This document shows, one piece after another, positions 54,621-64,000 of a stretch of 64,000 bases of DNA (the first letter of the stretch is position 1; the number at the start of each line of letters is the position of its first letter). Under the pieces are notes generated by a model that saw only the letters and a list, made by a program, of their open reading frames with translations, made no database searches and was not told the DNA's origin. A program made the translations under genes and the position numbers. Location: assembly GCA_021399435.1 (NCBI GenBank), contig JAJTUP010000082.1, positions 62,001 to 126,000 on the forward strand. The letters run 5' to 3'. The DNA comes from Diaporthe sp. PMI_573 (Eukaryota > Ascomycota > Sordariomycetes > Diaporthales > Diaporthaceae).

Positions 54621-56218
54621 GGCCTGGATCGGCGAGGAGAGAGACCGGTCAACCAAGGGTAGGCCGCCTGGCAAGGAAGGACATACCTATCTGAGACCTC
54701 CATTGCGAATGCACAACCTGGCTATCCGGCCCGCCAGGCCTGCTACTGCCAAGGGAGATAGCCACGACGCAATCCCCACGGCAATAGTTGGCAGAATTGA
54801 TTGTTGTTTTTCCTGGTGATAGTCTCCGAGAATACTTAGTCGCGCCGCGGTGTAGTTCCGCCGGGAGGGAGGAGTCGGTGTATGCGACCTCCAGTGAGCC
54901 AGCTGCCGGTGGCCAGAAGGTAATCTCGTTGGGGGCGTCAGACTCGTACAGCCGGGTGGCGCGGTTTAGGTGCGGCTGATCACATCACTGCCCCCGGGTC
55001 CGCTAGGATGGCCGCGGCGGGACGGAGCTTACGACACCCGGCCTGGATGCGCAGCCGGCGTATTGAATCCGGGGAGTTGCTAGAGTGCGGGTCATCGACC
55101 AGGTCGAGAAAGGTCTGGCTATCAGCATTGTACCACGCGCCAATATCACCCTGACCACTGCAAGGATCGAGGAAAGCAGGATTCTTTGAGACCGTTTGCA
55201 GATAACTGAGCCACCGTGGTGCCACAAGTGGAGCGCATGCAGCCAAGCGGAACGAATATGCAGCGCAGTGACAGTAGAACAGTTTGAGGCGGATCCACTC
55301 CGCCCGAATGCTCAAGATCATGCAACTCGACTACGATCCCATTGTCGGCGCTTCAGACAAAATATAGCATTTCCATCATAGTGAAAAAAATTTGAAGGAC
55401 TGAATTGGCTCCACCTCAACATTGGGCTGGCCAAGAGTTTCACCAATACAATCGCGGGGCCTCCCCCCTCTGGCGGGTAGGCGAACGGTGACTGGCGGTT
55501 GAGGGCATTTGCATCTGTGGTAGAACTTAACTGAACTCGAATTTGTTTTGCTATGTATGGTAGATGAGAAGTTGACTGGGTAAAGGCCATCTACCCCATT
55601 TGGCCGATAGGAGCTTCCGGAGGGAGGTTGATTCCGCTGTAGCTTGGAGCCGGCTCTTCGGCGGCCCTTCGCAGCAACGCGACGGCGTTGGCGCCGCAGT
55701 TTCGGCACTCAGGGACGTTGCCTTCAACCACGACCTGGGCGTTTGCAGAATGGCTCGTGCCACCGTGTTAAGAGGGCCATTTTTGAAAGCTTCCGCCTTG
55801 GCAGTCATTTATCAGCGTCTAGAACGAGGTGATGATGGACTTTTTGGGCACATCGTGCCGTAGTAGCAAATCTTTCTTTGTGGCCAACGGTTGGTGCTGC
55901 GCCCCCAGGGTTGTTGGGGACCGCTGCAAGTTGGTAAGGCCCCACGACGCAGGGGCATACCCTGTCATGCCACGCAGCTTTTCAATGCTTGCTTCAGCTG
56001 CCTATAGAACATGTTAAAATGACTTGAATACACTAAGATTGATTGTGATGCTTTCTCTAGTATATTCCAAGTCTCTTCAAGGCTTAGCTTTGTGCAGAAT
56101 CGTGATAAGGCAGAATTATTCGATTTCGCATGGCTTGTCAGGCTCACACAGTTGGGGCGACCTCATCATGTATGGCAATCGTGTTCTAGATTCAACTTCG
56201 GTCGAGATAGGGTACAGA
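54621..56218. other. Intergenic, no supported gene
   Basis: Several frames of 60-113 codons exist on both strands (for example minus 54980-55321 and 55376-55708), but none has a motif I know or links to another by splice sites. The base composition is ordinary. It may contain decayed genes. Confidence 0.35.
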
Positions 56219-57249
56219 CTAACAATGATTTCCACCGAGTACCTCCAGACTTGAAATAGACAGACGCCTGTCTTGCGAGTTCTTGTTTATGACGCGGCCA
56301 GGATGGAAATAGTTGTAGGACAGGGCGACCAGCAATATCGGAAGAGCGTCTAGATAGTATAGATAGTACTCCTTGGATATGAGGACGCCATCTAAGCCTA
56401 TGATGTACTTAGCTATACGGTAAATAGACCGAACCATGATTAGGCCGCTGGATACGTACAGCATATAGATGAGCTGTTGCCAAGGAGCGACAATTGACAT
56501 TGCAGCTCTTGTTGGGCGGTTTAAAATGCGACGATAGAAGACTAGGGCGACGATTATGAAAAAGCCGAAGAAGAGGATCTGGATAAAGAGACCGCCGATA
56601 ATTATGTTCTCTCCTTTCTTAACGTCGTCGGGAGATTTGGCCTGTATCAACATACCACCTCCTATATGCCTTGTTAGCATCCTAGATTCCCCATAGTGCT
56701 AGTGCAAACATACCTCCGCCCTGTGTAAAGAACGAGAGAAGATCGCTAAGCACGAAAACTTTGGTTAGCCAGCAGGGTCTGATTATAGAGTACGAATCCG
56801 CTTCGAGGAGAACAACGAGGCGGCCTAGTATTATGTAAATTGACGCCGCGAAGAAAGTTGGGCCGAGAAGCAGAAGGATTAATTGGATGATGTAAGGATT
56901 CTTGGTGGAGTCTGGGTATTCGTTTGACGACATGGCTTGACCGAGATAACTGATTACTTTAACTGTAAAGTCAAACTGATTAGTAGTTAAGATTAGAGGG
57001 AAGATTAAGTTAGATAGCTTAGACTAGGTGCAGCTAGTCGGGACGTAATTGTCTTTGCCGTGCCTGCCTTGCAGATACTCGCTACTTATAGAGATATCCA
57101 AGTATAAATGGGATAAAATACCAGGTTCTCTTCTGGAAAAGCGTCTTTAGATAAAGGAGGGTTGAGATCCCGAAGCCTGCTATAAAGATGACCGCCGCGA
57201 TCATTGACGGCTGGTACCGATAGAAGACAAAAGATGTTGGTCCCGCCAT
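56219..57249 (-). CDS. RTA1-like lipid-translocating exporter, possibly disrupted
   Basis: The minus strand encodes an RTA1-domain membrane protein, a seven-helix fungal family linked to lipid translocation and stress resistance. Exon 1 starts at ATG 57249 (FYRYQPSMIAAVIFI, KRTWYFIPFILGYLYK). Exon 2 includes VISYLGQAM, then SSNEYPDSTKNPYIIQ and FAASIYIILGRLV, and ends at 56714. A 52-bp intron (56713-56662, GTATGT, branch GCTAAC) leads to exon 3 (56661-56219) with LIQAKSPDDVKKGENIIIGG, RTAAM-like NRPTRAAM and LDALPILLVAL. The exon 2/3 junction is clean. For the exon 1/2 junction I find no GT-AG pair that keeps the frame (the best needs one extra base), so either the gene carries a small lesion or my boundary is wrong. 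About 58 bases downstream of 56260 may be 3' extension. Confidence 0.6.
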
Positions 57250-58009
57250 TCTGCAGTTGTATGTGTATTACTAACGTAAATAATCTGGGTTGTTGTTAGT
57301 AAAGAGAGATGACAAGGAACGAACGACTTTGGTACGAGTTAAAGGAATGCTATCAGTGGCAATAGTCGAGATGTTCACGAATAGGTCTGTCACGATACTC
57401 TGATATAATCTGGGCATCGGTAACCTTTATAGACAACGAATGCTCGGGCTGTGTCTCTCGCCCCTGTGCAACTAGAAACGAGAACATGACACGACCCACT
57501 TGTACTGAAGTAGAATACCGTGCCGAAAAATCCAGACCGCGATGAGACTTTGCAGCTTGTGGGGGTTTCGAAGTGGGCGGAGTCCCTGGCATCGATTTGC
57601 ACGTCTTCTGCGCGTGTGTGCAGGGCATATAATTACGTGCTATTGGAAATAGAGGCAGCTCTTCCCTCATTTTCAGAAGACCAGCGAAATTAGAATTGCA
57701 GTGCCACAATCCACCTCTCCCGCGGAAGCAAGAGAAAATTCTGTCTTTTTCTCATAGGTGCGGTACCATTTGGTCCTGGGTTTGTGTTTCTTGCATCCCC
57801 GGTGGTTCGCATTTGCTTGTACTAACTCGTACCAATTGTATTTTGACCGTATCAGCCTTGTTCATTTGCATTCTCCCGCTACAACTGCTACCCCCGTATT
57901 CTTGCGTATACTTGCGTTTCTGATTGGCGCCTGGCGGAGGTGGGCTGTGGCGGCTCCGCTTGAAAGCGCATGGAGCTGGGGTAGAAGTAGCTGTGGACAA
58001 GCACAAAAA
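57250..58009. other. Intergenic
   Basis: This is the upstream region of the RTA1-like gene. A 118-codon minus-strand frame at 57353-57709 has no motif. Confidence 0.35.
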
Positions 58010-58237
58010 CATCCCTTGAACCGCCAATTCAGCTACACTTTGCCAAGACCACAGGGGTGTCCGCCTTTCTCCAAGTTGTATACTTTCTAAGTGGTTGCAG
58101 CCTGTCTTATCGATTATTTAACCCTTACCCTAATATCAGTACTGGCCTGCATCTCATCAGAGGCTTTCAAGTTGGAGAAATGGTGGACTCCCCTGTGGTC
58201 TTGGCAAAGCGTAGCTGAATTGGCGGTTCAAGGGATG
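58010..58237. repeat. Inverted repeat, about 71-bp arms
   Basis: The segment 58010-58080 (starting CATCCCTTGAACCGCCAATT) pairs with the reverse complement of 58167-58237 with only a handful of mismatches. The spacer is about 86 bp. As single-stranded RNA or DNA it would form a long hairpin. No coding frame crosses it convincingly. Confidence 0.85.
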
Positions 58238-59164
58238 GTATCCGTAACCTTTCAACGAGTGCAGTTCCTGTACGGTTTATTCGCATTAGTGATTGGAAAA
58301 GGGTGCTGGACTGCGAGATGATCGGGTTACACCCGGCCACACTTAGGCCAATTCGAAGTAACTTCTGAGGTAGCTCAGTCCTCTTGCTATACTTGGTAAC
58401 TGGCTTTGTGTAAACTACCAATTACCTTATTGTAACGAGAAGCAAAAGATTTGACCAGAGCTTTTCATATGCAGCGAACATCATTCTATTTTAACCACTT
58501 TAATTAAACACTCTAGTCCAGGGCCCTGAGACCGACCTATGTAGAAGGCAGCATGTCTCTATGTATATCCATGGTCTGGTTCATCCAGCGATCACACAAA
58601 TGAAGTCAAAACGCCCCTCAGTTTGAACACGTCCGGCAACGTTAGGAAGAAGAAGGGTATATCTATATTGATTGGACGAGAGACACAGTATACTTACATC
58701 GAGAATGTGAGTATTTTGATTGCTATAAGTAGTTGTGGATTTGCTAACTTGGAATAAGATATTATGTTAGACTTTCAATTTTCATAGCTGGAGTAGTTAC
58801 GGTATCTGAGGATGAGCTGGGGGGTGTATATTTGCTGGTGGAGGGGATTAGTCTATTGAGGGGTGAGCCTTATTAAACGATTTTGAAGCCTTAGAATTGT
58901 GATACTAGAGGTTAAGTACCTTTGCTTAATAGCTGAGATAGTTCCTAATGTACTTATTTTACATAAACTACGAGCCATTAGGAGGGTAGTCTTAGCTGAG
59001 TTTGAGTTAGAAGGCCAGCGATCTATCCTAGCAGGTATTATAGCTTTAAGTACTTTAAGTTATATAATTTATAATTTATCAAAACTAAGATTTATAAGAA
59101 GCCTTGCTTAAAGCTAATAAGAGAGATAACGTTTAGATAGCTCTAAATTAAAAAGTTTGGTTAA
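58238..59164. other. Intergenic, turning AT-rich
   Basis: I see no gene. From about 58700 the sequence becomes AT-rich, leading into the gypsy element. Confidence 0.35.
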
Positions 59165-59363
59165 TGTAACGGCCGGGCGGAAGCCACGCGGAAGCCCCGG
59201 TGTGGCCCCGGCGAAGGCCCTTCTAAAAAGGGACCCGAAGCCCCACGTCTCAGACTTAAGGGGGGCAAGAATCAGTCTTGCACCATACCTATACCTATAC
59301 CTAATATACATATTGGCTTCCCCAGTTCGCCAGACCATCATGCCTAGTACAGAGCCCATTACA
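59165..59363 (+). repeat. 5' LTR of a Ty3/gypsy element
   Basis: This 199-bp unit begins TGTAACGGCC and ends CCCATTACA. It matches the repeat at 1865-2052. It stands directly upstream of the degraded gag-pol sequence, so it is read as the 5' LTR. The sequence after it shows no obvious primer-binding site. Confidence 0.7.
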
Positions 59364-62300
59364 ATTCTAATTCTTCTTCTAACCACATTACCCACGATAC
59401 CACCAAAGACCAGTAAAAGAAGGGGAAGATCCCAAGGAAGTCACGACAATACCAAGGGCAGCTCAGGAACACTTTAGCTCAATAATACCCTAACACAAGA
59501 ACAGGAACATAATTAACTACTTTAACAGAGAATCAACACTTTAGAAGCAGCTCAAACACCCATCAAAGTCAAGTCAAAAGACCTAAAGCTAGCTAATATT
59601 ACTTCACTACCTATAGTCTATACCCTTTAGCAATACAACAGCTAGATAATAGACTTAGAAAGGGCCTATATCTCACAACTACAAACCCTCCATGATAACA
59701 AGACGAAAGTAATACATATACTAGACCACGTCAAAAAGGAGTACTAAAACCACTAAAATACTTATATAAAATCCTTAAGAAAAGGAGACAAGTCTATATT
59801 CAACTATTACAAGTAAGACAAGTTCAAGACTTTCAACTCTAATTTCAAGAAGGATCCCTAAGGTATATCAGGTATTATTTAAAACTCAATCAATACCACC
59901 TACCAACAAGAAAATCAAGATCTATAAACCTTCTACCAGTACCTCGAAACATTAGAATTAGAATAAGAAATAAGAAGTAATAGTTCAAGGGCCAAATTCT
60001 TTCTCTCAAGGTTATTAAGATAGATATCACTAGAGATTTAAACAAAATATACCCTAAGTATACTAGAGACTAGAGACAAGATAGTTAGAGTTACCTAAGT
60101 AATTTAGGTCAATACCCTAGAGAGGGTCAGAAAGAAAAAACATAAGGAGGTAGGCCTAAAACAAGGGGGAACCAGCAGAACCCCTAACAAAAAAAGACAA
60201 GGAGGAAACTTCTCAGGAAGTATCAGAAAAGGAAACTTCTCAGGAAACATCACGAATTTAAGGGGAAGAACTCTAAATAACCCCCAGCCACGAGGCCAAG
60301 GTAGAGGCCAAGGATTCCAGGGCAAGGGTTCTTATACCCCACTAAATCAGAACACTCAGGGAAGTACCTCTAAAGTAACCCTAAAGCTAAATCCTCCAAA
60401 CAAAACAAGCAAGACAACTACATACTACAGGTATAAAAGTACCTACCACTATACTCCAAACTATCTAGTACTAGCAGAAGCTACAGCATTAGTAAATTAA
60501 GTACAAGGCCACAATAACTATCAGTCTAGGGGCTATTAAAGTTAAAACCAAGGGAGAGGCAGTCAAAGCACCTCTCAACCACCTATAAGAACAATATCTA
60601 AGGTTAAAGAAAGGGACTAGTAACTATACCCAGAAGTAGAAAAAGAAATAGTTAAAGTCTAAGAGACATTTACAATCTCAGGCAAAGTAACCACAAAGCA
60701 TAGTTAAAGACATATCAAGGTTAATCTAGACATATAGGTATAAGTAGACTTAGTTAGTATTTCTTTTATTAAAAAGTTTAGTCTTAAATTCTCTATAAAG
60801 ACATTAGTATCTATAGTAGAAATCCAAGAAACCACAATTCCCACTTATAGTATCTATTAAGTACCTTTATTACTCAAGGACCATTTTAGAAATCAAAGGA
60901 AGGAGATACAAGATTATATTACAATTAAAAGGAAACACTCAAAGTCTGTTTTACTATTAAGTACCCTAGGTTTAGAACATTTTCAAATAGGGCTTAAAAG
61001 CCATCTAAAGGATTAGTAGCTTTAATAAGACAAGGTTTATATAATAGAACAAACTATAAAGTCTTTCATGAGGAATTAGGGGAAGGTCTCTTATTATTAT
61101 ATAGTCCTTCCTACTACTAAACCTTCTAGTCTAGCAGAATAGGAAGAGAGAAGTTAGTAGGAGCCCTAAGAGATAGATAAAGAAGAGAAGTTACCCCTAG
61201 ATTTGTCTTAGATACACCCGTAATTAAAGGGATTAGAGGAGTTTTTCATCAAGGACCAGGCTAAGGAATTACTACCAAGGAGGAAAGCAGATCATACAAT
61301 AGAGCTAGAAAAAAAGACTTCACCCCCTTTTCTACCCCTACACCTACTCTTATCAACGGAACTCAAGGTCTTAAGAGAATAGCTTGAAGAGAGTTTAAAG
61401 TCAGGGCAGATCACCCATAATAAAAGTCCTGCTAGTATACTAGTTTTATTTATACTAAAAAAAGATAAAACCCTTTAACTTTATATTAACTATAGGGCTC
61501 TAAACAAAATAACGATAAAAAATCAGTACCCCTTACTACTAGTTTCGGAGATTCTAGATCGACTATCAGGCATATAGTTTTTCTCTAAGATCGATTTAAT
61601 AGATACATACTATCAGATTCATATCCAAGAGGGTAATGAATAGAAGACTACTTTCTATACTTAATATAGATATTATAAATTTAAAATAGTACTGTTTAGA
61701 TTAACTAACACACTAGCTACGTTTTAATCTTTTATTACTAAGGTTTTAGGAGATTATATTAATATCTATATAATTATTTACCTAGATGATGTCTTGATTT
61801 TCTCTAGAAGTAAGGAAGAGTACAAGAAGTATATATAAATAATTATAGATCATCTCATAATAGTAGAATTATATAATAATATCAAGAAGTACTACTTTTT
61901 TTAAAAAAAGATCAAGTTTTTAAGATTTTTAGTTAGAAGGAAGGGAGTCTAAATAGACCCTAATAAGATCAAGACTATCCGAGAATGGCCTATACCAATA
62001 ACCTACCATAATATTCAGGTCTTTCTAGGGTTCTACAACTTCTACTAAAGATTCATTAGAGATTACTCAAAGATTATATAACTACTTAATAAATAACTAA
62101 AGGGTATGAAACATGGCTAAAAGCTAGGGGGAATGGATTTCTTTACCCTAGAAAACACTAAGACACAAGGGGCCTTTAAAAAGCTCAAGACAAGGTTCTA
62201 ATAAGCACCTCTTCTCCAACACTACAACCCTATACTTCTTACTCAAATCAAGTATAATACGTTAGACAGAGCTACTATATTAGTAATCTCATAACAACAT

Positions 62301-64000
62301 TACTATAAGGGTAAATCTCAATAGTATCTAATTACTTTTTAGTTAAAGAAGTTCTCGGGAGCTAAGCTTAATTAAACAACCTATAATAAAGAATTAAGTA
62401 CCATTATTAAAAGTTTCAGGTATTAGCAACAGTACCTTAAAGAGACACAAGAGCTAGTCACAGTTCTTTCTAATTATAATAATCTCCATAGCTTCATAAA
62501 GTAAAAAGAACTAACATAGAAACAAGTTTAATAGCTAATATATTTAGCTAGATTCGATTTCACTATTAAACACCACTCTAGGAAGACAAACCCGGTAGAT
62601 AACCTATCAAGAAGGCCTAACTATATATTAAAAAAAAAACCTCTAAATTTAAGTTAGATCCTAACTCTAGAATTAAAGATAGTTATAACCATTAAGAAGG
62701 ACATATAATCCTATCTAGAAGACTAATAACAAGCCTAGTTTAAGGCTATAGTTAAAAGTACTAAAGTACAAGAAGTCTTAAAACTCAATTCCTCCCTAAC
62801 AGAGTATTAGCTCAAGTCTATAGCTCCCCTATAGGGGTAGTTTATAATAAGAGTCTAGGTCCAGGCATATATTAGCAACACAAGCACAATGTACTAAGGG
62901 CCCTACTCTTTACTATTAGACTTGATTCGCAAAGCCTAGGGGGAAGACCCTATAATCTAAGCCATCATTAAGAGAATTAAATCCTTAAACAATACTATTT
63001 TAGATAGTTTTAGTTATAAGTTCCAAGACAAGCTACTATACTAGAAGAGATATATATATATACTAGAATAAGAAGCCTTATAATAAGAGATCCTACAAAC
63101 CTACTATAATAAGCCACTAAGTAGGTACTAGGGGTAAACATAGACACGAATCCTAGTTAAAAGACATTTTTACTAGCTAGGCTTAAAGGCCTCTATCACA
63201 GACTATATACACTCTTACACAACATACTAATATATATCCACGCCACATTATTACCCATATAGAGAGCTTGCTTCGTTACTAATTCCATCAAGCCCTATAC
63301 AAGAACTTAGTATAGACTTTATTACTAGACTCTCAACTACTATTAGAGATAGCCAGGAAGTAGATACAATTCTAGTTATCATAGATCATTATACCAAGAT
63401 AAGTTTCTTCACTATAGTAAGCATAATAATAAATACTACTAAACTAGCTAAGATCTTCTATAAGGAGATCAAATACAAATAGGGACCACCTAAAGGAATC
63501 ATAACCAACAAAGGCACGACCTTTACCAGCAAGTTCTAGAAGACACTTTACCAGCTAAGTAGGATTAAAACCTAATACACTACTACTTACTACCTACAAG
63601 GCAATAAACAAACAGAAAGAATAAACCAAACCCTAAAACAATACCTAAGGGCATTTACAGTAAAAAACACCTAGAACTAGCCAAACTTATTACATACTAC
63701 ATTCTTCACTTATAATTCAACACAAAGCACTACGATCAAAATAAGCCCATTTAAAGCTCTCTTTAGCTACAAACCATCTTTTACTATTCTATATAATAAA
63801 TAGCCCACTAAGGACAGTGTTCTACGGAGGGAGGCACCAGCAGTCAAGGAATGTATAGAAAAACTTTAGTAAATTTAAACAGACTACAAGGAGAACTAGA
63901 AACAGGCAGTTAAGACACAGGCCCGAAATTACAACAATCAACACTAGCCTATACAATTCAAGATTAGCTAATAGGTATTACTAACAACCAAGCACCTACC
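59364..64000 (+). mobile_element. Ty3/gypsy retrotransposon, RIP-degraded, cut by window end
   Basis: The plus strand carries a full gag-pol order with RIP-type stops. A Lys/Gln-rich gag runs to about 60650. A protease region at about 60700-60850 has VDLVSISFI. Reverse transcriptase starts at about 61430 (LQLYINYRALNKIT, SKIDLIDTYYQIHI, and YLDDVLIFS at about 61780). An RNase H zone lies at about 62220-62520. The integrase is at about 63200-63960 (SIDFITRLST, ILVIIDHYTKISFF). Gln codons have become TAA/TAG throughout, so it cannot be translated. The 3' end and 3' LTR lie outside the window. Confidence 0.85.

Overview
The window looks like nuclear DNA of a filamentous ascomycete (Pezizomycotina, most likely Sordariomycetes). 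Genes have short GT-AG introns (40-110 bp). GC-rich gene islands alternate with AT-rich blocks in which retroelement reading frames survive but CAA/CAG/CGA/TGG codons have become TAA/TAG/TGA, the signature of repeat-induced point mutation (RIP). No genus can be assigned safely.

Layout: 1-7.35 kb is a RIP-mutated block with an unclassified relic, a 188-bp LTR-like repeat and a Tad1-type LINE split by a ~500-bp insertion. 8.0-20.5 kb is a gene island with an intact four-exon F-box-family-like gene, an intact NAD-dependent beta-hydroxyacid dehydrogenase and a small unknown gene. It also holds relics of three different PD-(D/E)XK-nuclease-like genes and a MYND-type zinc-finger gene. 20.5-27.8 kb is again transposon-dominated: a Tc1/mariner relic, unclassified relics and a chromodomain-bearing reading frame. 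28-30 kb holds a relic of a dynamin-type GTPase.

30.7-46.8 kb is the most functional stretch. A secreted saponin-hydrolase-like enzyme is transcribed divergently from an intact six-exon MFS sugar transporter. A ~0.8-kb TIR element follows, then a GHL6-like glycoside-hydrolase-type protein, a D-2-hydroxyacid dehydrogenase and a nine-exon Zn2Cys6 transcription factor with a 10-nt exon. These genes together suggest a plant-glycoside (saponin) catabolic cluster; this is inference from content and order. Next to it (47.4-50.3 kb) lies a sterol-glucosyltransferase-like pseudogene whose C-terminal third is still open.

50.9-59 kb is a graveyard: a Ty1/copia 3' part not visibly RIP-mutated, two degraded kinase-like genes, an RTA1-like membrane protein gene and a near-perfect inverted repeat. 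From 59.17 kb to the window end runs a RIP-mutated Ty3/gypsy element with its 5' LTR, whose sequence matches the LTR-like repeat at 1.87 kb. No rRNA, tRNA, CRISPR array or bacterial-type operon was seen. All exon structures were built by hand from splice motifs, frame and remembered family resemblance, with no database search.
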